A stretch of 64,000 nucleotides of DNA from Oscillospiraceae bacterium (GTDB taxonomy: Bacteria > Bacillota_A > Clostridia > Oscillospirales > Oscillospiraceae), in the NCBI GenBank assembly GCA_017470325.1, contig JAFUES010000004.1, positions 1 through 64,000 of the forward strand, written 5' to 3'. Both the position numbers and the translations under genes were made by a program. Numbering within the stretch: the first letter of the stretch is position 1; each line of letters starts with the position of its first letter. Below, in pieces: positions 7,153-15,662 of this stretch. The notes under the pieces were generated by a model. That model was not told where the DNA came from. It searched no databases and saw nothing but the letters and a program-made list of their open reading frames with translations.

Positions 7153-8811
7153 ATGGCGGATAAAAGGCGACAAAACTATCTCCACGGCGCGGCGATCCTG
7201 ACCATCGGCGTCGTGATCATGAAGATCCTGGGCTTTTTCTATAAGATCCCTCTGGGCAACATCCTGGGGGATGAGGGCTACTCCATGTTCATGGGGGCCT
7301 ACAATATATATTACATCTTCTTCACCCTGGCCACGGCTGGTCTGCCGGTGGCACTGTCCCGCATGGTGGCCGAGGCGGACGCCAACGGCCGCGCCAAACA
7401 GGAGCAGAAGATCTTCCGGGTGGCGCTGGCCACCTTTACGGTCATCGGCCTGGTGTTCTTCCTGATCATGTTCTGCTTCCCCCACTGGCTTGCGGCGGAG
7501 TATCTGGAAAACCCGGATGCCGCGCCCAGCGTGCGGGCCATGGCGCCGGCGATCTTGCTGGTGTGCATCGTGTCGGCCTACCGGGGCTACTGCCAGGGCA
7601 ACGGCAACATGCTGCCCACCACGGTGGATGAGGTGCTGGAGGTCCTGTTCAAGGTGATCTCCGGTCTGGTGCTGGCGGTGGTGGTCATGGGCCGCTACCG
7701 GGGTACCCGCATGGCCCTGCCCATGGGCTCGGCCGGCGCCATCTTCGGCGTGTCCATCGGCTCGGCGGTGTCTCTGCTGTACATGATCATCTATAAGCGC
7801 CGCCACTATGACACCCTGGCGGCTCCCTATACCGCGGGTGTGGTGGATCCCAACGACACACCCGAGGACGACGATGTGGTGGACTCCGCCGCCAAGATCG
7901 TCAAGGATATCCTCACCATCGGCATCCCCATCGCCACCGGCGCCTGCATCCTGGCGCTCCTAAACAGCGTGGATTCCAAGCTGTGCATGAACCGGCTGCA
8001 GAGCGCGGCGGGCTTCAGCTACCAGCAGGCCAAGGTGCTCTACGGCGTCTACGGCAAGGCGCAGACCCTGTTCAATCTGCCCGCGGCCTTCATCACACCG
8101 CTGACCATCTCCATCGTTCCGGCCATCTCCGCCGCCATTGCCAGGCGTGCCCGGCGAGAGGCGGGGGAGATCTCCGAGAACTCCATGCGCGTGGCGGCGG
8201 CTGTCAGCATCCCCATGGGTGTGGGCCTGGCCGTGCTGGCGGGGCCGATCATGCGCCTGCTGTATCCGGGCAGCCATTTGGCGGGTCCCGGCCTGCTGCG
8301 CATCATGGGCGTGGCCTCCTTCTTCGTGTGCATCGTGCTGATGGAAAACGCCATCCTCCAGGCCTCCGGCCGGGAGAAGCTGACCATGGTCACGCTGATC
8401 GTCGGCGGCCTGGTCAAGATCGTGATCAACTGGTTTTTGGTGGCCCAGCGGCCCATCAACATCTATGGCGCACCGGTGGGCACCCTGGTCAGCTATGTGG
8501 TCATGGCGGTGATGAACTATGTCTTCATGACCGTCACGTTGGATTATCGTCCGCGGCTGCTGCGGGTCTTTGCGCCGCCACTGCTGTCCAGCGCTCTGAT
8601 GGGCGCCACGGCCTGGGCCGTGTACGGCCTGGTGGATCGGGTGCTCCACGGCGGCGGACGCCTGGGCAATGTAGTGAGCCTGGGGGCCGCGATTTTGCTG
8701 GCGGTGATCGTGTACGCGGTGGCGGCGATCCTGTCCCGTTCCATCACCAGAGAGGACATGCGGCTGATCCCCGGCGGGGAAAAACTGGCCAACTTGCTGC
8801 ACATGCGTTAA
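7153..8811 (+). CDS. SpoVB/MurJ-type lipid flippase
   Basis: A 552-residue polytopic membrane protein of the MOP exporter superfamily (about 14 helices). The N-terminus, KRRQNYLHGAAILTIGVVIMKILGFFYKIPLGNILGDEGYSMF, is typical of SpoVB and YabM-type polysaccharide transporters. An acidic cytoplasmic loop (DPNDTPEDDDVVDSAAKIVKD, about 235-255) separates the two halves. Members flip undecaprenyl-linked cell-wall precursors or other polyprenyl sugars across the membrane. In many Firmicutes the spoVB-like gene sits with HU and rqcP near the mazG/yabP region. Here HU and rqcP follow directly, but mazG is absent. Lipid II transport is inferred, not shown. Confidence 0.85.
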   Translation: MADKRRQNYLHGAAILTIGVVIMKILGFFYKIPLGNILGDEGYSMFMGAYNIYYIFFTLATAGLPVALSRMVAEADANGRAKQEQKIFRVALATFTVIGLVFFLIMFCFPHWLAAEYLENPDAAPSVRAMAPAILLVCIVSAYRGYCQGNGNMLPTTVDEVLEVLFKVISGLVLAVVVMGRYRGTRMALPMGSAGAIFGVSIGSAVSLLYMIIYKRRHYDTLAAPYTAGVVDPNDTPEDDDVVDSAAKIVKDILTIGIPIATGACILALLNSVDSKLCMNRLQSAAGFSYQQAKVLYGVYGKAQTLFNLPAAFITPLTISIVPAISAAIARRARREAGEISENSMRVAAAVSIPMGVGLAVLAGPIMRLLYPGSHLAGPGLLRIMGVASFFVCIVLMENAILQASGREKLTMVTLIVGGLVKIVINWFLVAQRPINIYGAPVGTLVSYVVMAVMNYVFMTVTLDYRPRLLRVFAPPLLSSALMGATAWAVYGLVDRVLHGGGRLGNVVSLGAAILLAVIVYAVAAILSRSITREDMRLIPGGEKLANLLHMR

Positions 8812-8857
8812 AGGCTGAAAAAGTCCGAAAAAAACGTACCAAAATTGTAAAAAAGTC

Positions 8858-8886
8858 TTGATTAACCTGTACATTTGTGGTAGATT
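8858..8886 (+). promoter_or_regulatory. Sigma-A promoter of HU gene
   Basis: TTGATT, a 17-base spacer, then TAGATT, with TGTGG extending the -10. It is about 85 bases before the HU start. The leader carries a small hairpin, GGGGAC-TAAA-GTCCCC. Confidence 0.75.
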
Positions 8887-8975
8887 ATGTGCGTTGCGTT
8901 TTTCGAGGGAAAAGGGGACTAAAGTCCCCGCTTTCCGGGAAAACTCATCGTAAGCAATCATTAGGAGGAAAACAC

Positions 8976-9251
8976 ATGAACAAAGCAGAACTCGTGACTG
9001 CAGTCGCAGCGAAGGCCGGCCTGTCCAAGAAGGACAGCGAGAAGGCCATCAACGCCGCTTTTGATACCATCACCGAGACCCTGGCGGCCGGTGAGAAGGT
9101 TCAGCTGGTGGGCTTCGGCGTGTTCGAGGCCAAGGAGCGCGGCGCTCGCATCGGCCGCAATCCCCAGACCAAGGAAGAGATCGAGATCCCCGCGTCCCGC
9201 GTTGCTTCCTTCAAGGTCGGCAAGGCGCTCAAGGAAGCCATTGCCAAGTAA
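8976..9251 (+). CDS. hup: DNA-binding protein HU
   Basis: 91 residues, the family's normal length. [32 protein letters not shown] forms the dimerising helices. [28 protein letters not shown] is the classic beta-arm with the conserved GRNPQT and proline that intercalates [16 protein letters not shown] is the C-terminal helix. The start has TTAGGAGG upstream. HU compacts the nucleoid and helps replication and repair. It has its own promoter and terminator, as expected for an abundant protein, within the flippase-HU-RqcP neighbourhood. Confidence 0.97.
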   Translation: MNKAELVTAVAAKAGLSKKDSEKAINAAFDTITETLAAGEKVQLVGFGVFEAKERGARIGRNPQTKEEIEIPASRVASFKVGKALKEAIAK

Positions 9252-9267
9252 GAGTTCCATATGATAA

Positions 9268-9303
9268 AATGACCGCAGGCCGAAAGGCCGCGGTCATTTT
9301 ATT
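9268..9303 (+). terminator. Rho-independent terminator after HU
   Basis: AATGACCGC...GCGGTCATT with an inner GGCC pair, followed by TTATTT. Only 20 bases separate it from the rqcP start, so rqcP expression may depend on read-through. Confidence 0.8.
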
Positions 9304-9323
9304 TGTAAGCGAGGAGAAGCGGT

Positions 9324-9566
9324 ATGCGTTTGGATAAATATTTGAAGGTATCCCGGCTCATCAAGCGGCGGACTGTCGCCAACGAGGCCTGCGATGGAGA
9401 GCGGGTCTCCGTCAACGGACGGCAGGTGAAGGCCAGCTATCAGGTGAAGGTGGGGGACGTGATCGAGATCGCCTTCGGCCAGCGGACGCTGAAGGTGGAG
9501 GTCACGCAGATCAACGAGACGGCCAACAAGGCCGACGCCCCGGCCATGTATCGGGAGATCGAATAA
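9324..9566 (+). CDS. rqcP: S4-domain ribosome quality-control protein RqcP
   Basis: 80 residues, made almost entirely of an S4 RNA-binding domain: MRLDKYLKVSRLIKRRTVANEACDGERVSVNGRQVKASYQVKVGDVIEI. It has the R-LDK-L start and the VNG/K--Y-VK-GD turn. This matches RqcP (YabO), a relative of Hsp15 that binds stalled 50S subunits and helps RqcH add C-terminal alanine tails. A GAGGAG site lies upstream. The position after SpoVB-like and HU genes is the usual Firmicutes context. RqcH itself is not in the window. Confidence 0.9.
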   Translation: MRLDKYLKVSRLIKRRTVANEACDGERVSVNGRQVKASYQVKVGDVIEIAFGQRTLKVEVTQINETANKADAPAMYREIE

Positions 9567-9567
9567 A

Positions 9568-9603
9568 GCGAAGCAGCACGGCAAGCGCCGTGCTGCTTCG
9601 CTG
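9568..9603. terminator. Bidirectional terminator
   Basis: GAAGCAGCACGGC / GCCGTGCTGCTTC lies between convergent rqcP and the nucleosidase gene. Confidence 0.75.
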
Positions 9604-9614
9604 TCTGTATTCCT

Positions 9615-10292
9615 TTACAGTTCCCGGATGATCCGGTCGGCCACCTTCAGGCACAGCTCCGAGGTGCGGCCCAGTGCCACGCCGAACTCCTCCGCGCCGC
9701 CGGCCAGGCCGTCGGATACGGTTTTGATCAGCAGGCAGGGGACGCCACAGCGGTTGCAGGTGAGCACCACGGCTGCCGCCTCCATCTCGCAGATGTCCGC
9801 GCCGAAGCGCCGGTGGAGCTCCTCCTTGGCGGCCTGGGCGTCCACGAACTTGTCCGCCGAGGCGCAGATCACCTTTTTCAGCTCCGGCGCGATCTGCAGG
9901 GCCTTTTCCACCAGCTTCGGCGTGGCGGGCAGATACACGTCGGGGTACTCGGCGTACTGGCCGGGCAGGGTGCCGTCGTATGCGGAGGTATCGAAGTCGT
10001 AGTGGACCACCTTCTCCACCACCACGGTTTTGGTCTGGGCCATCTCCTCAGTGAGACCGCCCACCACGCCGAAGTTCACCAGCAGCTCCACCTCATAGCG
10101 GTCGATGAGCAGCTGCGCCGCCGCGGCGGCGGCCAGCTCCCCGGCACCGGAGTGCACCACATAGAGGGTGTAGCCGTCCATGGCGTAGGTATATACGCGA
10201 AAGCCGCTGCGCTCTTCCGTGCGCTGGGCGCTGCCGTAGCGGGAGAGGACGGCCTCTATCTCCACGGCTACCAGCATTCCGATCTTTCTCAT
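9615..10292 (-). CDS. MTA/SAH nucleosidase-family protein
   Basis: 225 residues of the purine/uridine phosphorylase superfamily, closest in layout to 5'-methylthioadenosine/S-adenosylhomocysteine nucleosidases. Visible signs are IGMLVAVEIEA at the N-terminus, NFGVVGGL, CEMEAAAVVLTC (the ME-glutamate that contacts ribose) and LIKTVSDG with the catalytic aspartate. Such enzymes hydrolyse MTA and SAH to adenine plus a thioribose, recycling products of S-adenosylmethionine use. The ATG at 10292 is preferred because AGGAG lies 7 bases upstream; the GTG two codons earlier overlaps that site. It starts 13 bases after serA and is the last gene of serC-serA-nucleosidase. A different nucleosidase specificity is possible. 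Confidence 0.8.
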   Translation of the reverse strand: MRKIGMLVAVEIEAVLSRYGSAQRTEERSGFRVYTYAMDGYTLYVVHSGAGELAAAAAAQLLIDRYEVELLVNFGVVGGLTEEMAQTKTVVVEKVVHYDFDTSAYDGTLPGQYAEYPDVYLPATPKLVEKALQIAPELKKVICASADKFVDAQAAKEELHRRFGADICEMEAAAVVLTCNRCGVPCLLIKTVSDGLAGGAEEFGVALGRTSELCLKVADRIIREL

Positions 10293-10305
10293 AAGCACGC
10301 TCCTA

Positions 10306-11469
10306 TCAAATCACACGGACCCGGAGCACCTCGGGCATAGCGCGGATGCTCTCGGCGATGTCCTCACCGATCTGCTCGCCCAAGTCCACGATGGTGCAGG
10401 CGTAGCCGTCCCGGGGCTTGTTGATCATGTGTTCCACGTTGATGTTCCGCTCGCTGATGAAGTCCAGGATGCGGGTGATCATGCGGGGGATGTTCCGGTG
10501 GATGACGCACAGGCGGCACACGCCCATGCGGCTGAGAGACACGTCGGGCAGGTTTACGGAGTTTTTGATGTTGCCGTTGAGCAGATAGTCGTACAGCTCC
10601 TCCGCCGCCATCACGGCGCAGCGGTCCTCGCTTTCGGGGGTGCATGCGCCCAGATGGGGCATGGCGATCACGTTTGGAGCCCGCAGGATCACCTTGTTGG
10701 GGAAGTCCGTCACATACTTGGCCACATGGCCCTTATCAAGGGCGGCAGTCATGGCCACATCGTCCACAACCTCGGCCCGGGACTCATTGAGGATGCGCAC
10801 GCCCTTGCGGGTCTTGGCCAGGGCGGCCTCGTCCAGCATATGATAGGTGTCTTCGGTATAGGGCACGTTCAGGCTGATATAATCGCAGTGCTCCAGAATC
10901 TCGTCCAGAGTCTCCGCGTGGATCACGTTCCGGGACAGACGCCAGGCGGCGTCCACGGACATAAAGGGGTCGAAGCCATAGACGATCATCCCCAGGTCCA
11001 GGGCGGCGTTGGCCAGCAGGGCGCCGGTGGCCCCCAAGCCGATGACTCCCAGGGTCTTGCCCATGATCTCCGGCCCGGCAAAGGAGGATTTGCCCTTTTC
11101 CACCAGCGCGGGGATCTCATCTCCCTGGTCGGCGATGCTCTTGACCCATTCGATGCTGCCGATCACGTCCCGGGAGGCCATGACCAGGGAGCAGATCTGC
11201 TGCTCCTTGACGGCCTCGGCGTTGGCGCCGGGGCTGTTGAACACCACGATGCCCCGCTCGGCGCAGGCCTCGATGGGGATATTGTTGGTGCCCGCGCCTG
11301 CACGGGCGATGGCCAGCAGTTCCGGCCCAAATTCCACATGGTGCAAGTCGGCGCTGCGCAGCAGGAGACCGTCGGGCTGCTCGATGTCCGCGCCCACGGC
11401 GCAGCCGTGCCGCTGCAGGGCCAGGATCCCCTCCGGGGAGATGCTGTTCATGGTCTTGATCTTAAACAT
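10306..11469 (-). CDS. serA: D-3-phosphoglycerate dehydrogenase
   Basis: 387 residues. It oxidises 3-phosphoglycerate to 3-phosphohydroxypyruvate, the first step of serine synthesis. The NAD fold has GVIGLGATGALLANAALDLGM. Catalytic residues typical of 2-hydroxyacid dehydrogenases are seen in ILNESRAE (Arg) and MPHLGACTPESE (His). A C-terminal ACT domain (RNINVEHMINKPRDGYACTIVDLG) suggests serine feedback control. This is the compact form without the intervening domain. The ATG overlaps the serC stop by 8 bases, which points to translational coupling. All three genes of the operon run leftward. Confidence 0.95.
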   Translation of the reverse strand: MFKIKTMNSISPEGILALQRHGCAVGADIEQPDGLLLRSADLHHVEFGPELLAIARAGAGTNNIPIEACAERGIVVFNSPGANAEAVKEQQICSLVMASRDVIGSIEWVKSIADQGDEIPALVEKGKSSFAGPEIMGKTLGVIGLGATGALLANAALDLGMIVYGFDPFMSVDAAWRLSRNVIHAETLDEILEHCDYISLNVPYTEDTYHMLDEAALAKTRKGVRILNESRAEVVDDVAMTAALDKGHVAKYVTDFPNKVILRAPNVIAMPHLGACTPESEDRCAVMAAEELYDYLLNGNIKNSVNLPDVSLSRMGVCRLCVIHRNIPRMITRILDFISERNINVEHMINKPRDGYACTIVDLGEQIGEDIAESIRAMPEVLRVRVI

Positions 11470-12547
11470 GGTGCTTAGCCTCAAACTCTTTCATATAGTC
11501 GATCAGCGCATCCACGCCCTCCATGGGCATGGCGTTGTACAGGGAGGCACGCATGCCCCCGGCCACCTTGTGGCCCTTCAGGTTCAGCAGGCCTCTGGCC
11601 GCCGCACCCTTGACGAACTCCGCATCCAGCTCCTTGTCGCCGGTGCGGAAGGTGATGTTCATGTCGCTGCGGGAATCGGGCTTGGCGTGGGGGATGTAGA
11701 GGCGGCTGTTGTCCAGCACCTCATAGACCCGGCGGGCGCGCTCCCGCTTGATCTGCTCCATGCCCTCTACGCCGCCCTGGCCCTCCAGCCATTCCAGCAC
11801 CAGGCCCAGCATGTAGATACACCAGCAGGGCGGAGTGTTGAGCATGGAGTCGCTCTCGATCAGGGTCTGGTAGCTCATGATCTGAGGCGTATAGGGCAGC
11901 TCTTTCCCGGCCAGAGCCTTATCCACGATCACCACGGTGAGGCCCGCGGGGGCCATGTTCTTCTGCGCCCCGGCGTAGATGAGACCGAAGCGGGACACGT
12001 CCACCGGCTTTGACAGGATGTCCGAGGACATGTCGCAGACCAGGGGAGAGGCCGTCTCAGGCACATACTGCCACTCGGTGCCATAGATGGTATTGTTGGC
12101 GCAGTAGTAGAAATATTTGGCATCCGGACTCAGCTGCAGCTGCTCCTGGGTGGGGATACGGTCAAAGCCGCTGTCCGCGGAGCTGCAGGCGATATGGACG
12201 TCGCCGTACTTCTCCGCCTCCTTGGCGGCCCTGTTGGAGAAGTGACCGGTGACGGCGTAGTCTGCCGTCGTACCCTCCATCAGGTTCATGGGGATGGCCG
12301 CGAACTGCAGCGTGGCCCCGCCCTGCAGCAGCAGGATCTCATGGCTGTCGGGCACCCGCAGCACATTCTTCAGCCGCGCCTTGGTGGTGTCGAAGATCTC
12401 CTGGAACATGGGGCTTCGATGACTCATCTCCATGACGGAGATGCCGCAGCCCTGATAATCCAGCAGATCCCGGCGGGCGCTCTCCAGGGCGCTCTCCGGC
12501 AGCACGGACGGGCCGGCGGAAAAATTATAGATCTTGTCTCTCGACAT
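11462..12547 (-). CDS. serC: Phosphoserine aminotransferase
   Basis: 361 residues. PLP enzyme that converts 3-phosphohydroxypyruvate and glutamate to phosphoserine. YNFSAGPSVLPESALE is the family's N-terminal signature. The Schiff-base lysine is K196 in YAGAQKNMAPAG. The C-terminal HKVAGGMRASLYNAMP is also typical. The start is the ATG with AAGGAGCTG upstream; the reading frame continues 44 codons further without a ribosome binding site. It leads the serC-serA-nucleosidase operon. No phosphoserine phosphatase gene is next to it. Confidence 0.96.
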   Translation of the reverse strand: MSRDKIYNFSAGPSVLPESALESARRDLLDYQGCGISVMEMSHRSPMFQEIFDTTKARLKNVLRVPDSHEILLLQGGATLQFAAIPMNLMEGTTADYAVTGHFSNRAAKEAEKYGDVHIACSSADSGFDRIPTQEQLQLSPDAKYFYYCANNTIYGTEWQYVPETASPLVCDMSSDILSKPVDVSRFGLIYAGAQKNMAPAGLTVVIVDKALAGKELPYTPQIMSYQTLIESDSMLNTPPCWCIYMLGLVLEWLEGQGGVEGMEQIKRERARRVYEVLDNSRLYIPHAKPDSRSDMNITFRTGDKELDAEFVKGAAARGLLNLKGHKVAGGMRASLYNAMPMEGVDALIDYMKEFEAKHHV

Positions 12548-12737
12548 GGCGATCAGCTCCTTGTTCCAAATCTGACAACCTATTATACAGTTCCGGGCCC
12601 TCTGCGTCAAACGGCAGACTGCCCAAAAAACCGGCAATTCTCCGCTGTTTTTCCAGCGGGATTTGACGCGTCCGTTCACTTGTGATAGGATAAGCCGCGT
12701 AAATCACAAAAAACCGGCGCGGAGAGGAAGCGGAGAC

Positions 12738-13166
12738 ATGCCCGTTCAGAATTGGTGGCCCATCGGCCTGATCGTTTTATCCAATATCTTTTACAACATC
12801 AGCTCCAAGCAAACGCCCCAGACCGTCCACCCGCTGGCCTCCCTGACGGTGACCTATCTGGTGAGCGCCGCGGCCTCGGCAGGGCTGTACTTCCTGCTCA
12901 ATCGGGGCGGCAGTCTGCTGGGGGAATACCGACAGATCAACTGGACCGCCTATGTGCTGGGTCTGGCGGTGGTGGGCCTGGAAGCGGGCAGCATCTACAT
13001 GTATAAGATGGGCTGGAACATCAACACCGGGCACCTGACCCACAGTGCTCTGCTGGCTATCGCCCTGCTGTTCGTGGGCTACTTCCTCTATCACGAGGCC
13101 CTGACCCCCAGCAAGCTGCTGGGCGTGGTGCTGTGTCTGGCGGGCATCGGCTTTTTGAACCATTGA
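12738..13166 (+). CDS. Four-helix EamA/SMR-like transporter
   Basis: 142 residues with four predicted membrane helices: WWPIGLIVLSNIFYNIS, SLTVTYLVSAAASAGLYFLL, TAYVLGLAVVGLEAGSIYMY and SALLAIALLFVGYFLYHEALTPSKLLGVVLCLAGIGFL. The last two match the end of an EamA repeat (YHE.LT..K..G..L...G). The length equals half a DMT-family transporter, so it probably works as a dimer, like small multidrug-resistance proteins. The start is set by GAGAGGAAGCGGAG upstream. The substrate is unknown. The gene is divergent from serC and stands alone. Confidence 0.75.
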   Translation: MPVQNWWPIGLIVLSNIFYNISSKQTPQTVHPLASLTVTYLVSAAASAGLYFLLNRGGSLLGEYRQINWTAYVLGLAVVGLEAGSIYMYKMGWNINTGHLTHSALLAIALLFVGYFLYHEALTPSKLLGVVLCLAGIGFLNH

Positions 13167-13208
13167 CCGATATGGGAGCGGCCGGTCCTTTCTGGACCGG
13201 CCGCCGAT

Positions 13209-14501
13209 TTATGCTTCTGTCAGTTCCCCAAGGAGCCGGTCGCCCTCCACACCGGTAATGCGCACCGGCAGGGTCCGGCCCCGCAGACCGGGGGCCGGGA
13301 CCTTCACCAGCACATAGGTGTCGCTGTGGCCCACAGAGCTGCCCTCCTCCGCGGTCTCAAAGAGTACCGGCAGTACCTGGCCCACACTCTGGTCCAGGAA
13401 GGCCCGGTGCATCGTAAGGGCCACGGCCTGGGCTTCATGGGCCCGGGCGGCCTTGACGGCGTTGCTGCACTGGCCGGGCATCTTGTCCGCGGGGGTCCCG
13501 GGACGGCGGGAATAGGGGAAGATGTGCATATCCGAAAAGGCACAGCGGCGGATGAAGGCCAGGGTCTCCGCCTGGTCCTGCTCAGTTTCACCGGGAAAGC
13601 CGGTGATCAGATCGCAGGTCAAACCGCAGCCGGGGAAGTACTGCCGCAGCAGCTCCGTCGCCCGGAAAAACTGCGCGGTATCATACTTCCGGTTCATGGC
13701 CTTCAGCGTCCGGTCGCAGCCGGACTGGAGAGACAGGTGGAAGTGGCGGCAGAGCTTTCCCGTGGCGGCAAGGCGCCTGCAGAAATCCTCCGTGATTACC
13801 GTGGGCTCCAATGAGCCCAGACGGATGCGCATGTCCCCGGCCTGAGCGGCCACGGTCTCGATCAGCTCCGCAAGGCCCGGCCTGCCCGGCAGGTCGACGC
13901 CGTAGGAGGCCACCTCGATCCCGGTGAGCACCAGCTCCCGGTAGCCCTGGGCGGCGATGCGCGCGGTCTCTGCCGCGGCCTCCGCCAGGGGGAGGCTGCG
14001 CAGACGGCCCCGGGTGTAGGGGATGATGCAGTAGGTGCAGAAGTTCACGCAGCCGTCCTGGATCTTCAGCATGGCCCGGGTGCGGCCGGACACCGCCCCG
14101 GCGGGCAGCGTCTCAAAGACCCGGCGCTGGAAAGGCCGGTCGATGTCCCGGCAGCCTTCGCCGCCGGCCACGGCCTTCTCCACCTCTGCGATAAAGCGCT
14201 CATGGTCTGTGGAGCCGAAGATGACGCTGGCGCCGATCTCCTCCGCCTCCTCCGGACTCAGCTGGGAATAGCAACCGCAGACGGCCACCACCGCGCCGGG
14301 ATTCTCGTCCCGCAGGCGGCGGATGGTCTGGCGGGACTTGCGCCCGCTCTCCGCCGTGACAGCGCAGGTATTGACGATCACCGCATCGGCGATCTCGCCG
14401 GGGGCGGCGCTGTCATGGCCGTGCTGCCGCAGCAGCGCCTCCATCGCCTGGGTCTCATATTGGTTGACCTTGCAGCCAAGAGTGGCTATAATATAATTCA
14501 T
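13209..14501 (-). CDS. mtaB: tRNA t6A37 methylthiotransferase MtaB
   Basis: 430 residues. A radical-SAM enzyme that turns t6A37 of tRNA into ms2t6A37. The N-terminal UPF0004 domain ligates one 4Fe-4S cluster through cysteines in ATLGCKVNQYE (C10), VNTCAVT (C46) and CGCYSQ (C77). The radical-SAM motif is C151-x3-C155-x2-C158 (GCVNFCTYC). A C-terminal TRAM-like segment follows (DTYVLVKVP...GRTLPVRITG). The KVNQYE and CxxT pattern assigns MtaB rather than MiaB or RimO. It is divergent from the cysteine desulfurase gene with only 30 bases between starts, so the two sulfur-related genes share their upstream region. Confidence 0.92.
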   Translation of the reverse strand: MNYIIATLGCKVNQYETQAMEALLRQHGHDSAAPGEIADAVIVNTCAVTAESGRKSRQTIRRLRDENPGAVVAVCGCYSQLSPEEAEEIGASVIFGSTDHERFIAEVEKAVAGGEGCRDIDRPFQRRVFETLPAGAVSGRTRAMLKIQDGCVNFCTYCIIPYTRGRLRSLPLAEAAAETARIAAQGYRELVLTGIEVASYGVDLPGRPGLAELIETVAAQAGDMRIRLGSLEPTVITEDFCRRLAATGKLCRHFHLSLQSGCDRTLKAMNRKYDTAQFFRATELLRQYFPGCGLTCDLITGFPGETEQDQAETLAFIRRCAFSDMHIFPYSRRPGTPADKMPGQCSNAVKAARAHEAQAVALTMHRAFLDQSVGQVLPVLFETAEEGSSVGHSDTYVLVKVPAPGLRGRTLPVRITGVEGDRLLGELTEA

Positions 14502-14531
14502 CGCAAAATATCCTTATCATCGGGAGTGTTT

Positions 14532-15662
14532 ATGGAACATTATCTGGACAATTCCGCCACCACGAAGGTCTGCCCGGAGGCAGCCGCGGCGGCGCTGAAA
14601 GCCATGACGGAGGTCTATGGCAACCCTAGCTCCACCCATACGGTGGGGCGTGAGGCGAAAAAGCTTTTGGATCAGAGCCGCCGACAGGTGGCTGCGGCCC
14701 TGGGCTGTAAGGAGCAGGAGCTGGTCTTCACCTCCTGCGGCTCGGAGAGCGACAACTGGGCCATCCTGGGCGGGTGTGATGCCATGAAACGCAAGGGCCG
14801 GCACGTGATCAGCTCCGCGGTGGAGCATGACGCGGTGCGCAGGTCTCTGGACGAGCTGGAAAACCGGGGCTTCACGGTCACCCGCCTCCAGCCGGACGCA
14901 AACGGCGCCATCCCCGCCCAGGCAGTCCTGGACGCGCTGCAGACGGACACGGTGCTGGTGTCGCTGATGCTGGTCAACAATGAGACCGGCGGCATGACGG
15001 ACATCGCCGCCATCGCCAAGGGCATGAGGAAGCTGCGCTCCCCGGCGCTGCTGCACACGGACGCGGTGCAGGCCTTTATGAAGGTCCCCTTCACGGCCAA
15101 GAGCCTGGGGGCGGACATGATCAGCATCAGCGGACACAAGATCCACGCGCCCAAGGGTATCGGTGCCCTGTACATCCGGGAGGGGCTTCGGCTCAAGCCC
15201 TACATCCTGGGCGGCGGCCAGGAGAACGGCCGCCGGGCCGGGACCGAGGCCATGCCCCAGATCGCGGCCTTCGGCGCCGCCTGTGAGGCGGCCCGGGAAA
15301 AGCTCCCGGAAAACAGCGAACGCATGGCGGCCCTGCGGCAGAACGCTTTGGACCAGATGCGCGCCGCGATCCCGGAGCTGCGTTTTGTCCAGGGAGGCGC
15401 GCCCCATATCCTGAGCATATCCCTGCCCGGCTGGCGCAGCGAGGTGCTGATGAACTTCCTGGAGGCCAGGGAGATCTATGTATCAAAAAGCTCCGCCTGC
15501 AAAAAGGGCGGGCGGAGCCATGTGCTGGAAGCCATCGGGCTGGACAGCAGGACCATCGACGGGGCGCTGCGCATCGGCCTGTCCCGCTTTACCACGCAGG
15601 AGGATATCGACGCGCTGTGCCTGGGGCTGAAGGAGGCCAGGGACAGCCTGGCTCACTCCTGA
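14532..15662 (+). CDS. Cysteine desulfurase (NifS/IscS-like)
   Basis: 376 residues. PLP enzyme that takes sulfur from cysteine and passes it as persulfide to Fe-S or thio-tRNA pathways. YLDNSATTKVCPEA starts the fold. K203 in SGHKIHAPKG is the Schiff-base lysine. GGGQENGRRAGTEA and the catalytic cysteine C323 in SSACKKGG are present. The start is the ATG after GGGAG; a longer open frame extends upstream inside mtaB on the other strand and is not used. It lies back to back with mtaB, itself an Fe-S enzyme that uses sulfur. It overlaps the next convergent gene by 10 bases. Confidence 0.93.
   Translation: MEHYLDNSATTKVCPEAAAAALKAMTEVYGNPSSTHTVGREAKKLLDQSRRQVAAALGCKEQELVFTSCGSESDNWAILGGCDAMKRKGRHVISSAVEHDAVRRSLDELENRGFTVTRLQPDANGAIPAQAVLDALQTDTVLVSLMLVNNETGGMTDIAAIAKGMRKLRSPALLHTDAVQAFMKVPFTAKSLGADMISISGHKIHAPKGIGALYIREGLRLKPYILGGGQENGRRAGTEAMPQIAAFGAACEAAREKLPENSERMAALRQNALDQMRAAIPELRFVQGGAPHILSISLPGWRSEVLMNFLEAREIYVSKSSACKKGGRSHVLEAIGLDSRTIDGALRIGLSRFTTQEDIDALCLGLKEARDSLAHS

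Noticed and set aside
14202..14531. Upstream extension of the cysteine desulfurase frame
   Set aside because: It runs antisense through mtaB; the true start aligns with the NifS/IscS N-terminus (YLDNSATT).
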